A stretch of DNA of 64,000 nucleotides from an uncultured Lachnospiraceae bacterium (GTDB lineage: Bacteria > Bacillota > Clostridia > Lachnospirales > Lachnospiraceae), in assembly GCA_944384025.1 (NCBI GenBank), contig CALWRS010000001.1, forward strand, positions 62,001-126,000, written 5' to 3'. The position numbers and the translations under genes were made by a program. The notes below the pieces were generated by a model. It worked only from the letters and a program-made list of their open reading frames with translations, was not told the DNA's origin and searched no databases. Shown here piece by piece: positions 1 to 8,213 of the stretch. Position 1 is the first letter of the stretch; each line of letters begins with the position of its first letter.

Positions 1-1104
1 GGAGCGGCGCTTGCTATGGCCATCCTTAACACGCTGCACCGCCGCCGCGTCCGCGCACTTGCGACAACGCATTACGCGGAGCTAAAAGTGTTTGCTATGA
101 CGACGCCTGGCGTAGTAAACGCTTGCTGCGAGTTTGACGTGGAAACGCTTTCGCCGACGTATCGTCTGCTTGTGGGAATTCCCGGGAAGAGCAACGCTTT
201 TGCTATTTCAAAAAAGCTTGGCCTCTCTGAGACGATTATAAAAGAAGCAAGCGATATGCTTGGAGCCAGAGACAAAAGTCTGGAAGACATGCTTGGCGAG
301 TTAGAAGAAAAGCGCCGTCTTTTGGAACAGGAGCTCTCCGACGCGAAGGCGGATCGCCGCGACGCCGCGCTTATGAAAAGCCGGTGGGAAGCAAAGCAAA
401 AGGAACTGGATGACCGGCGGGAGCAGATTCTTAAAAAGGCAAACGAAAAGGCGCGGGATATTCTGGAAGAGACGAAGGAATACGCCGACGACATGATTAA
501 GCGGCTTCGCAAGCAGGAGCGGGAGGTCGGAAACGGCGGCAGCTTAGAAGAGGAGCGGCGGCAGCTGCGAAAGCGGCTTGGAGCGCTTGAGAAAACCGGA
601 GGACTCGTACCGGGGAAGAAGAAAAAAGAGCATAAGCCTTCGGATTTTCGCATTGGCGATACAGTACGGGTGCTTAGCATGAATCTGACCGGAACGATTC
701 ATACGCTTCCGAACGAAAAAGGCGACTGTTTTGTTACGATGGGCATTATGCAGTCGAAGTGCAACATCCGCGACCTCGAAATTGTAGAAGAGCAGCCCGA
801 GGAAAAGAAGGAGCGAAAGCTCGTTGCCGGGAGCGCGGCGGGAGCCGCTAAGGCAGCCAGCATCCGACCGGAAATCAATCTGGTTGGGAAACGCGTAGAC
901 GAGGCGATTGCCGAGCTGGACAAATACCTGGACGATGCGTATTTGGCGCATTTGCCGCAAGTAACGGTTATTCACGGAAGAGGGACGGGAGCGCTGCGCA
1001 CAGCGGTGCAAAACCATTGTCGGAACCTTCGTTACGTGAAGGAGTATCACGCAGGCGCTTACGGCGAGGGCGACCACGGCGTGACGATTGTTGTGTTTCG
1101 GTAG
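1..1104 (+). CDS. mutS2: MutS2 (3' part, truncated by window start)
   Basis: This is the C-terminal part of MutS2, a MutS-family ATPase/nuclease that acts on branched DNA or collided ribosomes. The reading frame is open from base 1, upstream of the first ATG at 16. The start carries the end of the ATPase core (LATTHYAELK with the switch histidine). A long charged coiled coil follows (about residues 90-200), then a KOW-like linker. The last ~75 residues form an Smr domain with INLVGKRVDEA and the VIHGRGTGALR motif. The 5' part lies outside the window. A two-component system follows 16 bp downstream. Identification is confident from the order ATPase end, coiled coil, Smr. Confidence 0.93.
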   Translation, partial: GAALAMAILNTLHRRRVRALATTHYAELKVFAMTTPGVVNACCEFDVETLSPTYRLLVGIPGKSNAFAISKKLGLSETIIKEASDMLGARDKSLEDMLGELEEKRRLLEQELSDAKADRRDAALMKSRWEAKQKELDDRREQILKKANEKARDILEETKEYADDMIKRLRKQEREVGNGGSLEEERRQLRKRLGALEKTGGLVPGKKKKEHKPSDFRIGDTVRVLSMNLTGTIHTLPNEKGDCFVTMGIMQSKCNIRDLEIVEEQPEEKKERKLVAGSAAGAAKAASIRPEINLVGKRVDEAIAELDKYLDDAYLAHLPQVTVIHGRGTGALRTAVQNHCRNLRYVKEYHAGAYGEGDHGVTIVVFR

Positions 1105-1120
1105 GAAATGAGGAAAGAGT

Positions 1121-1849
1121 GTGGCAGAGAAGCAAAAAATACTGATTGTTGACGACGACAGCAACATTGCGGAGCTGATCGCGTTGTACTTGACAAAAGA
1201 ATGCTATGACACCCGGATTGTGGGGGACGGGCTGGAAGCGGTAGAGCAGTTTGCGGAATATCGGCCGAATCTTGTTTTGCTGGATTTGATGCTGCCGGGG
1301 CTTGACGGCTACGACGTATGCCGGCAGATTCGAAAAAGCTCGGACGTGCCGATTATTATGCTCTCGGCAAAGGGCGAGGTTTTTGACAAGGTTTTGGGGC
1401 TTGAGTTGGGAGCGGACGATTACATTATGAAACCGTTTGACTCTAAGGAGCTTACAGCCCGTGTTAAAGCAGTTTTGCGGCGCTTTAGACAGGAGCCGAC
1501 GACAGAAGCGTCTGTGGTAAGCGACAGCGCGCTTCATATGCAGGGCGAATACGTGGCGTACGAAGACTTGCTTATCAACCAGTCCAATTATTCGGTCATC
1601 TATATGGGCAACTTAGTGGAAATGCCGCCAAAGGAATTGGAGCTTTTGTATTATCTGGCGTCGCATCCCAATCAGGTTTTTAGCAGAGACCAGCTGTTAA
1701 GCCGGATCTGGGGGTACGATTACATGGGAGATACCCGCACGGTAGACGTGCATATAAAGCGGATTCGCGAGAAACTGCGCGACCATGCGCAGTGGAGCCT
1801 GCGAACCGTTTGGGGGATTGGCTACAAATTTGAGCTGCGGGGCGTTTGA
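1121..1849 (+). CDS. OmpR/PhoB-family response regulator
   Basis: This 242-residue transcriptional response regulator has an N-terminal receiver domain with the acidic pocket D11-D12-D13, the phospho-acceptor D55 (LLDLMLPG) and the lysine of the MKPF motif. A C-terminal winged-helix domain (about residues 150-240) has the typical IRxLRxKL-like recognition region and ends in VWGIGYKFE. GTG at 1121 is chosen because a GAGGAAAG ribosome site precedes it by a few bases. Its cognate kinase starts 13 bp downstream. The regulon is not visible from sequence. Confidence 0.95.
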   Translation: MAEKQKILIVDDDSNIAELIALYLTKECYDTRIVGDGLEAVEQFAEYRPNLVLLDLMLPGLDGYDVCRQIRKSSDVPIIMLSAKGEVFDKVLGLELGADDYIMKPFDSKELTARVKAVLRRFRQEPTTEASVVSDSALHMQGEYVAYEDLLINQSNYSVIYMGNLVEMPPKELELLYYLASHPNQVFSRDQLLSRIWGYDYMGDTRTVDVHIKRIREKLRDHAQWSLRTVWGIGYKFELRGV

Positions 1850-1862
1850 GGGCTAGGATAAG

Positions 1863-3272
1863 ATGAAGTACCGTATTTGGCAGAAATATTTTATCGGATT
1901 TTTGACCGTAGCCGTCTTGGTGCTGGTGCTTATTAACGTGTTCGGGTATTCCTATAACCGAAGAAACATGTTGAAACAGCGGCAGGATGTGCTGCACCAA
2001 GAACTTCGGCTGATTGCGGACGAATACCGGGAGACGTACGTGGAAAGCGGCATTAGCCGGGAAGAATTTACGCGGCGGCTGGAGATGGTCGCGGTGCTGC
2101 TTGACGCGCGAATCTGGCTTACCGACCGGGAGGGAAATCTTCTTGCGGATACAAAAGGGGGCGTAGAGGACGCGGAAAGCGTAAACTTGCCGCAGCTTCG
2201 CGCAGGAATTTTAGAGGAAGTCTACGTAGAAGATTTGGAGCTTGCGGGACTAACGCAGGAGCCGATGTTTGCGGTCGTTGAGCCGATGATGTCGGGCGTG
2301 CAAACGCGCGGCTATTTGCTCGCCGCCCAACCGATGGAATACTTTCACGCAGAAGTAAACCGTCAGATGTTTTGGAACAATCTGCTTGCCGTATTTATTC
2401 TGCTTTGCTTTGGCGTGCAGCTTGCCTGTTACGCGCATTATCACGAAAAGAGCCTGCGCCGCCTGCAAAAAGCGGCGGTAGCGTACACGGACGGCGATTT
2501 TTCCATAGAGATGAATACGAAGGCCGGAGACGCGTACCGGGAGCTTGGAAACTCCATCCAATATCTGGCGGAGCAGCATGCCAACCTTGTAAATTACCAG
2601 AAGAACTTTATTGCCAATATCAGCCACGATTTCCGCTCGCCGTTAACTTCGGTGAAGGGGTATGCGCAGGCAATGAAAGACGGGACGATTCCTTACGAAA
2701 TTCAGGGGAAGTACTTGGATATTATTTTGTTTGAGACGGATCGGCTCTCCAACCTGACGAACGACTTACTGGATTTGAGCAACTTCGAAAACAAAGGCGT
2801 TCGGCTTGAGATGTCAAAATTCGACATTACGAAGATGCTAAAACAGTCCGCGATGACTTTTGAAGGAAAGTGTTCGCAGAAAAATTTGCGCATTCGCCTG
2901 ATTTTTGTGGACAACGAGGTAATGGTTTCCGCCGACCGTGGAAAAATTCAGCAGGTCGTGCATAATTTGATAGATAACGCGATTAAATTCAGCAATGCGG
3001 ACAGCACGATTGAAGTGAGCGTAACGGAGCAGCGCGGGAAAGTGCTCGTTTCTGTTAAAGACCACGGGATCGGCATTCCAAAAGAGTCTATCGGCAGAGT
3101 TTGGGACCGTTTTTACAAAACCGACCTCTCCAGAGGGAAGGACAAAAAAGGAACGGGGCTTGGGTTGTCGATTACAAAGCAGATTATCGCCGCTCATAAC
3201 GAAAACATTAAGGTAATCAGTACAGAGGGCGTCGGTACGGAATTTGTCTTCAGCCTTGCAAAGGCGGAATAG
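1863..3272 (+). CDS. Sensor histidine kinase
   Basis: This 469-residue membrane sensor kinase is the partner of the preceding response regulator. It has an N-terminal transmembrane helix (about 12-32), an extracytoplasmic sensor region (about 35-170), a second helix (about 172-192), a HAMP-like linker, and a HisKA domain with the phospho-acceptor histidine in NISHDFRSPL. The HATPase domain shows the N box (HNLIDNAIKFS), G1 (DHGIGI) and G2 (GTGLGLSI). The architecture resembles PhoR/VicK-type kinases. The signal sensed cannot be inferred. The HtrA-like gene 8 bp downstream suggests a link to the cell envelope. Confidence 0.95.
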   Translation: MKYRIWQKYFIGFLTVAVLVLVLINVFGYSYNRRNMLKQRQDVLHQELRLIADEYRETYVESGISREEFTRRLEMVAVLLDARIWLTDREGNLLADTKGGVEDAESVNLPQLRAGILEEVYVEDLELAGLTQEPMFAVVEPMMSGVQTRGYLLAAQPMEYFHAEVNRQMFWNNLLAVFILLCFGVQLACYAHYHEKSLRRLQKAAVAYTDGDFSIEMNTKAGDAYRELGNSIQYLAEQHANLVNYQKNFIANISHDFRSPLTSVKGYAQAMKDGTIPYEIQGKYLDIILFETDRLSNLTNDLLDLSNFENKGVRLEMSKFDITKMLKQSAMTFEGKCSQKNLRIRLIFVDNEVMVSADRGKIQQVVHNLIDNAIKFSNADSTIEVSVTEQRGKVLVSVKDHGIGIPKESIGRVWDRFYKTDLSRGKDKKGTGLGLSITKQIIAAHNENIKVISTEGVGTEFVFSLAKAE

Positions 3273-3280
3273 GAGCACAT

Positions 3281-4564
3281 ATGTCAAGCGAAAGCAAAGA
3301 GCAGGAGCGGTCCGCAGAAAAAAAGCAGGCCAATGAAAATTTCGGTTTTATCAAACAGGAGTTTGAAGAGAAAAAGTGGAACAGCAGGCAGAAAAAACGG
3401 CTGCTTATTATTCTGGGCGTGTTTTTGCTTGCGATTCTCTTTGGTATTATTGCAAGCATCTCCTATAAGGCGACCGATTATATCTTGACAAACATTATGG
3501 AAGATAACCAGCGCGAAGACGTAAAGTTCCCAAACCAGACTGTTCCGGGGACAGCCGTTGGAGACAGCGGTGACGGCGATAACACGACCGTAGATCCTAC
3601 GATTTTGGAACAGTACAGCCAGCTGCTTCAGGGCATTTGGCAAATGGCAGACGAGCTTGCACCGGGGATTGTTACCATCACGGCCGTAAAGGAAGATTAC
3701 GACGCAATCTTTGAAGAAGCGACGGAAGTTTCTACGAATCTTACGGGAATTATTTTGGCGGATAACCAGCTGGAATACCTGATTCTTGTAAATTATACGG
3801 ATCTTCTCGCGGCGGAAGCGGAGATACTTTACGCTACGTTTTGCAACGCGGCAGTTTCAAAAGCGGAGGTTTTGGCAGTAAACGAAGAGCTGGATTTGGC
3901 GGTTGTGCGCGCGTCTCATAAGGATTTTACCGAAGCGCAGATGCAGGGCATTCGGGTTATTGCCGTTGGCGACTCGTCGAAGCTTTCGCCCGGCGCGCTT
4001 GTAGTGGCGGTTGGAAGCCCGACCGGAAGGCATCTCTCGGTCGATGCGGGCATGGTTTCCTCTGTAGGCGAGACCGTTTATATTACGGACAGCTCGGTTT
4101 CGCTGATTGCGACGAATATGTACGGATACGAGAAAGGGTTTGGCATTTTGGTCAATTCCTCCGGAGAAATGGTTGGCGTTTTGACCCGCAAATTTGCCGG
4201 AGACCAGGAAATTTTGCAGGCGTACAGCGTCAATGAACTGAATCCGATTTTACAGTATATGGTAAACGGAAAGCAGCCCAATTATTTCGGCGTGCTTTTT
4301 GAGGAGCTTCCGGCGGCTGTTTTGGAGGAAGCGTCGATAGAAAACGGCATCTTGATTACGGAAGTAAAGGAAGATTCTCCGGCTTATCGGCAGGGATTTC
4401 GGCGCGGGGATCTTATAACCAAAGTAGGAGAGAACGATATTTATTTTGCCAGCCAGTTCTTTACGGTACTAAACAATTACCTGGTTGATCAGGAAGTAAG
4501 GGTTACTTTTTACCGAAACGGCAGGGAAATGAGCAAGTCGATTGTAATTCAGCAAGGGAAGTAA
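3281..4564 (+). CDS. Membrane-anchored HtrA/S1C-like protein with PDZ domain, catalytic triad apparently lost
   Basis: The 427-residue protein has a cytoplasmic charged N-terminus, one transmembrane helix (about 47-67), a trypsin-like domain (about 120-330) and a C-terminal PDZ domain (about 335-425, NGILITEVKEDSPAYRQGFRRGD). It aligns with HtrA/DegP proteases, but the positions of two catalytic residues are changed. Where HtrA has TNNHV the sequence reads VNYTD, and where HtrA has GNSGGPLVN it reads EKGFGILVN. Only the aspartate region (LDLAVV) is kept. It is probably a pseudoprotease that binds peptides or regulates another protease. It follows the sensor kinase by 8 bp, so it probably belongs to the same operon. 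Confidence 0.82.
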   Translation: MSSESKEQERSAEKKQANENFGFIKQEFEEKKWNSRQKKRLLIILGVFLLAILFGIIASISYKATDYILTNIMEDNQREDVKFPNQTVPGTAVGDSGDGDNTTVDPTILEQYSQLLQGIWQMADELAPGIVTITAVKEDYDAIFEEATEVSTNLTGIILADNQLEYLILVNYTDLLAAEAEILYATFCNAAVSKAEVLAVNEELDLAVVRASHKDFTEAQMQGIRVIAVGDSSKLSPGALVVAVGSPTGRHLSVDAGMVSSVGETVYITDSSVSLIATNMYGYEKGFGILVNSSGEMVGVLTRKFAGDQEILQAYSVNELNPILQYMVNGKQPNYFGVLFEELPAAVLEEASIENGILITEVKEDSPAYRQGFRRGDLITKVGENDIYFASQFFTVLNNYLVDQEVRVTFYRNGREMSKSIVIQQGK

Positions 4565-4580
4565 AAGGAGGACGGCGTTT

Positions 4581-5525
4581 ATGAAATATATTGAAACGCT
4601 TCGGGAAGGAGAGGCAATCCGAGAAATATATCTTTGCAAACAGGCGCAAATTCTAAAAAGCAAAACCGGAAAAAACTATATGTCGCTTGTTTTGCAGGAT
4701 AAGACCGGCAGAGTGGACGGAAAAATTTGGGACCTTGGACCGGGCGTTGGGCATTTTGAGCCGCTTGACTACGTGAAGGTAGAAGCGCAGGTGACGGTAT
4801 TTAACAGCGCGAACCAGTTGAATATCCGCACAATCCGCAAGGCGGAGTCGGGAGAGTACGATGTGTCGAATTATATGCCAAGCACAACGCAGGATGTGAA
4901 GGCAATGTACGCGGAATTGATGAAGTTTATCGAATCGGTAAAGCAGCCGCACTTAAAGCAGCTTTTGCTGAGCTTTTTTTCCGAACCCGATTTTGCCCGG
5001 AAGTTTCAAGCGCACTCGGCGGCCCGCTCCGTGCACCACGGTTTTGTAGGCGGACTTCTGGAGCATACGCTTGGCGTAACGCGCATTTGCAACTATCTTT
5101 CCAGAAATTACCCGGTTCTTAACCGCGATTTGCTGCTTGCGGGAGCGATGTTTCACGACATCGGGAAGCTGGAGGAAATTTCTGAATTCCCAGAAAACGA
5201 CTATACGGACGACGGAAACCTTTTGGGGCATATTTTCATTGGCGCAGAGATGGTAGGAATGCGGATTCGCGAGATTCCCGGCTTTCCAAAGCCGCTTGCC
5301 GCAGAGCTGCGGCACTGCATCTTGGCGCATCACCGCAAGCCGGAGTTTGGCTCGCCGAAGGTTCCGGCGCTTGCTGAGGCGATGGCGCTTGCAATGGCGG
5401 ACGACTTAGATGCAAAAATGGAGCAGTTTACGGAGTTGTTCCAGTCTGCGGAATACGACGGCGGCTGGCTTGGCTTCCAGCGGACGTTAGAGAGCAATGT
5501 GCGCCGCTCGACAAGGCCAGAATAA
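4581..5525 (+). CDS. yhaM: YhaM-type 3'-5' exoribonuclease (OB-fold plus HD domain)
   Basis: The 314-residue protein has an N-terminal OB-fold (about 15-100, with KTGRVDGKIWD) and an HD domain (about 150-290). The metal ligands are seen in HHGFVGGLLEHTLGV and FHDIGKLEEI, with a further AHH motif near residue 252. This is the architecture of the YhaM/CBF1 3'-5' exoribonucleases of Firmicutes, cytoplasmic enzymes of RNA turnover. ATG at 4581 follows an AAAAGGAGG ribosome site. The gene sits 16 bp after the HtrA-like gene and 9 bp before rlmD, so it is likely cotranscribed. Confidence 0.9.
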   Translation: MKYIETLREGEAIREIYLCKQAQILKSKTGKNYMSLVLQDKTGRVDGKIWDLGPGVGHFEPLDYVKVEAQVTVFNSANQLNIRTIRKAESGEYDVSNYMPSTTQDVKAMYAELMKFIESVKQPHLKQLLLSFFSEPDFARKFQAHSAARSVHHGFVGGLLEHTLGVTRICNYLSRNYPVLNRDLLLAGAMFHDIGKLEEISEFPENDYTDDGNLLGHIFIGAEMVGMRIREIPGFPKPLAAELRHCILAHHRKPEFGSPKVPALAEAMALAMADDLDAKMEQFTELFQSAEYDGGWLGFQRTLESNVRRSTRPE

Positions 5526-5534
5526 GGAGCGAAA

Positions 5535-7196
5535 GTGCGGAGCGAGTGCATGTTTACGAAAAATCAGCAACTGGAAGTTTCTATTGAAGATATGACCGAG
5601 GATGGCAGCGGGGTAGGCAAAATTGACGAATTTCCGTTTTTTGTAAAAGACACCGTGATAGGCGACCGCATTGCCATGGTTGTCACGAAATTAAAGAAAA
5701 ATTACGGCTATGGGCGGCTGCTTCGCCTTATTTGTCCGTCGAAAGACCGGATTGCCGAGGTCTGCCCGTCTGCGCGCCGCTGCGGCGGCTGCCAGCTTCA
5801 GGCCATGTCCTACGAGCGCCAGCTGCGCTTTAAGCGCGAAAAGGTCGCAAACCATCTAAAGCGCATTGGCGGGCTGGACGTTTGCGTAGAACCTGTAATC
5901 GGGATGGAGCAGCCGTATCACTATCGAAACAAAACACAGGTTCCCGTTGGCGTCAACCGGCAGGGGCAGCTGTGCATGGGCTTTTACGCAAGCCACAGCC
6001 ACGATATCGTAGAGCAGCCCGGATGCCTGCTTGGCAGCAGAGAAAACGACCGGATTTTAGAAGCAATCCGGCAGTTCCTTATTGCAAATCAAATCCCTGC
6101 TTACAACGAAGCAGACAAAACCGGTCTGGTTCGTCATATTTTAATTCGCCGCTCCTACGAAAACGGCGATTTTCTTGTATGTATTGTAATTAACGGAAAG
6201 CGCCTTTTGGGCGCGCCCGCCTTGGTTCAGCGCCTTTTGGCTCTCGCGCCGGAAATTACGGTTAGCAGCATCTGCCTAAACGTAAACGAGAGCGATACGA
6301 ACGTCATCCTTGGCGAAAAAATCATACCCCTGTACGGCCCCGGCTATCTGGAAGACAGCATCGGAGCGCTTCGCTTCCGAATTTCTCCGCAGTCGTTCTT
6401 TCAGGTAAATCCGGTGCAAACCCGGAAACTGTACGAAATCGCGCTCTCCTTCGCAAGCCTGACCGGAACGGAAGAAGTCTGGGATTTGTATTGCGGGATT
6501 GGCACAATCAGCCTGTTTTTGGCGCAAAAGGCTGGCTTTGTGCGCGGCGTTGAGGTGGTCGCTCCCGCCATACAGGACGCGAAGGAAAACGCGCTTCGCA
6601 ACAACCTCCCGAACACGCGCTTTTACGTGGGCAAAGCCGAGGAAGTGCTGCCGCGCGTATACCGCGAAGAGGGCTGCCGCCCGGACGTGATTGTCCTTGA
6701 CCCGCCTCGCAAAGGCTGCGAGCCGCAAGTGCTTGAAACGATGCTCGCCATGAGCCCCGCCCGCATCGTCTACGTCAGCTGCGACAGCGCGACGCTTGCT
6801 AGAGACGTAGGGCGCCTTGCCGCCGGCGGGTACGCAGTGGAGAAGGTGCAGCCGGTGGACATGTTTCCGTGGACGGTGGGGGTGGAGACGGTATGCCTTT
6901 TGTCCAAACTTCATGAAGCGAAGCATCATGTGAATGTGACGGTGGATATGGATGAGATGGATCTGACCAGTGCGGAGAGTAAGGCTACGTATGAGGAAAT
7001 TAAGAAGTATGTGGCAGAGCATAATGATGGGATGAAGGTATCTAACCTTTATATTGCACAGGTAAAATCTAAGTATGGAATCATAGAGCGTGAGAACTAT
7101 AATTTGCCTAAGTCGGAAGATACAAAGCATCCACAGTGTCCAAAAGAGAAAGAGGATGCGATTGTGGACGCATTGAGATTTTTTCGGATGATTTAA
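5535..7196 (+). CDS. rlmD: 23S rRNA (uracil-5-)-methyltransferase RlmD/RumA with an element-derived C-terminal tail
   Basis: This cytoplasmic enzyme transfers methyl from S-adenosylmethionine to a uridine of 23S rRNA. It shows an N-terminal TRAM domain, Fe-S cysteines (CPSARRCGGC and a later GCLLG), a SAM site (DLYCGIGTISLF), the catalytic cysteine (YVSCDSATLARD) and the closing motif DMFPWTVGVETVCLLS. The enzyme normally ends soon after this motif. Here about 95 more residues follow (DEMDLTSAESKATYEE ... DALRFFRMI), in DNA with clearly more AT-rich codon use than the body. The switch falls at about 6885-6907, where a core shared with the end of the serine recombinase gene is found, so the tail comes from the inserted element. 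GTG at 5535 follows AAGGAG; ATG at 5550 is an alternative start. Confidence 0.9.
   Translation: MRSECMFTKNQQLEVSIEDMTEDGSGVGKIDEFPFFVKDTVIGDRIAMVVTKLKKNYGYGRLLRLICPSKDRIAEVCPSARRCGGCQLQAMSYERQLRFKREKVANHLKRIGGLDVCVEPVIGMEQPYHYRNKTQVPVGVNRQGQLCMGFYASHSHDIVEQPGCLLGSRENDRILEAIRQFLIANQIPAYNEADKTGLVRHILIRRSYENGDFLVCIVINGKRLLGAPALVQRLLALAPEITVSSICLNVNESDTNVILGEKIIPLYGPGYLEDSIGALRFRISPQSFFQVNPVQTRKLYEIALSFASLTGTEEVWDLYCGIGTISLFLAQKAGFVRGVEVVAPAIQDAKENALRNNLPNTRFYVGKAEEVLPRVYREEGCRPDVIVLDPPRKGCEPQVLETMLAMSPARIVYVSCDSATLARDVGRLAAGGYAVEKVQPVDMFPWTVGVETVCLLSKLHEAKHHVNVTVDMDEMDLTSAESKATYEEIKKYVAEHNDGMKVSNLYIAQVKSKYGIIERENYNLPKSEDTKHPQCPKEKEDAIVDALRFFRMI
6885..6907 (+). other. Left attachment junction (attL) inside rlmD
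   Basis: The first 8 bases (GAGACGGT, 6885-6892) are identical to 16923-16930 in the recombinase gene. Over 23 aligned bases, 19 match 16923-16945. Both copies are read in the same frame and encode ETVCLLS. To the left is GC-richer chromosomal rlmD; to the right is AT-rich element DNA. This pattern is expected of serine-recombinase site-specific insertion. The crossover dinucleotide cannot be pinpointed. Confidence 0.75.
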
Positions 7197-7204
7197 AAAT
7201 TTGA

Positions 7205-7446
7205 TTGACAATTGAGTATTACAGTAGTAACCTAAATCTAATATTTTTTGAAAGGAAATTCTTCGGATGAGCAGATTTGTATCCAAATCTTCATACGTCA
7301 ATGTGGTAGCCAAGCATGCGGTACACGTGCATGGTTTTGTTGTTGTATGTAAAGATAGTGGATACAGAGAAGAATGGGATTTCAGAATATATACGATATA
7401 CGTATACGCTGACCACTTATCTTTTCTGGGTAGGTGGTTTTTTTAT
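7205..7446 (+). terminator. Intergenic region after rlmD with a rho-independent terminator at 7411-7446
   Basis: The 300-base gap between rlmD and the GNAT gene holds a weak promoter-like TTGACA at 7205-7210 with a poor -10. It also has a hairpin at 7411-7438 (GACCAC paired with GTGGTT across a loop) followed by seven T. A 75-codon open frame (7267-7494) has a fair ribosome site, but it runs through the terminator hairpin and encodes nothing recognisable. I treat the gap as element leader DNA, possibly with a decayed small gene. Confidence 0.45.
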
Positions 7447-7497
7447 TATTTTGGCCGGATAATAAAAGCAATCAGATTAGAAAGTGAGGGATAAAAC

Positions 7498-8121
7498 ATG
7501 CATGAATATGTAATAGAGACAGAGCGCTTGATATTGCGCCCATTATGTGACAAGGATAGAGATGCTATCTTCAAATGGGTTAGTGATGAGGATGTTGCAA
7601 AGTATATGGTCTACAATACTTACACATCAAAAGATCAGGTTTCAGAATGGCTTACTTATTTGAAAAGCGTAGAGAATGAGTATCATTTTGGATTTGTGAG
7701 AAAAGAAGACAATGAGCTAATAGGAAGTGGAAGCATTGGACCGGATAGTAAGCGCGAAGGTTTTTGGGGCTTTGGCTATAATTTTAGGAAAGACTGCTGG
7801 GGCTATGGATTTGCAACTGAAGCAACAAAGGCAATGATGCAATTTGCAAACGAAAAATTTGGTGTTAGTAAGTTTTCCTCAAGCCATGTTGAAGAAAATA
7901 AAGCATCAGGTCATGTAATGGAAAAATGTGGACTACATTTTGTTAATTATGGTCAATTTCAAAAACTGGATGGTAGCTGTAGGATGCGCTCTATGGAGTA
8001 CGAAGGTACCCTTGAGAGTATTGAGTTGGTAGAACTTCAAATAAAATATGCTGAAGATATATGGAATTTCCGTCAGGAGATTATTGATAATGATGCAGAT
8101 AGTGACAGCTCTGAAGAATAA
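7498..8121 (+). CDS. GNAT-family N-acetyltransferase (RimJ/RimL-like), fused at its end to the start of a second GNAT gene
   Basis: Residues 1 to about 170 form a GNAT acetyltransferase of the RimJ/RimL type (ETERLILRPL at the start; acetyl-CoA loop region near RKDCWGYGFATEATKAMM; ENKASGHVMEKCGL near the end). Such enzymes acetylate proteins or small amines; the substrate is unknown. The last ~35 residues (ELVELQIKYAEDIWNFRQEI ...) look like the N-terminus of a different GNAT protein, whose remainder resumes at about 9800 after the IS. The stop at 8119-8121 lies in IS-side sequence. Codon use is AT-rich like the rest of the element. Confidence 0.8.
   Translation: MHEYVIETERLILRPLCDKDRDAIFKWVSDEDVAKYMVYNTYTSKDQVSEWLTYLKSVENEYHFGFVRKEDNELIGSGSIGPDSKREGFWGFGYNFRKDCWGYGFATEATKAMMQFANEKFGVSKFSSSHVEENKASGHVMEKCGLHFVNYGQFQKLDGSCRMRSMEYEGTLESIELVELQIKYAEDIWNFRQEIIDNDADSDSSEE
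8094..8105 (+). repeat. Candidate target-site duplication, left copy (right copy at 9800-9811)
   Basis: The 12 bases TGCAGATAGTGA occur at 8094-8105 and again at 9800-9811. They flank the transposase gene and lie at the point where the second GNAT coding sequence breaks off and resumes. This fits a long target-site duplication made on IS insertion. Confidence 0.5.
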
Positions 8122-8155
8122 AAACTTTTCGCAATAAAAAGATCAGAAATTCTCC

Positions 8156-8213
8156 GCTTTTCTCCTGTCTGGTGTAAAATAAAAGAAAAAATTTTACGCA
8201 CAGGAGAAAAGCA
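8156..8213 (+). promoter_or_regulatory. Hairpin sequestering the transposase ribosome-binding site
   Basis: GCTTTTCTCCTG at 8156-8167 is perfectly complementary to CAGGAGAAAAGC at 8202-8213. Inside it, GTAAAAT pairs with ATTTTAC. The right arm contains the CAGGAG ribosome site just before the transposase ATG at 8213. Transcripts reading in from outside would fold the site away, limiting transposase translation, as in several known IS elements. Confidence 0.6.

Noticed and set aside
6276..7313. 345-codon minus-strand frame over the end of rlmD
   Set aside because: It is antisense to rlmD motifs on both sides of the element junction, with His/Arg-rich shadow composition.
7267..7494. 75-codon frame upstream of the GNAT gene
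   Set aside because: It has a fair ribosome site but runs through a terminator hairpin and has no recognisable protein character.
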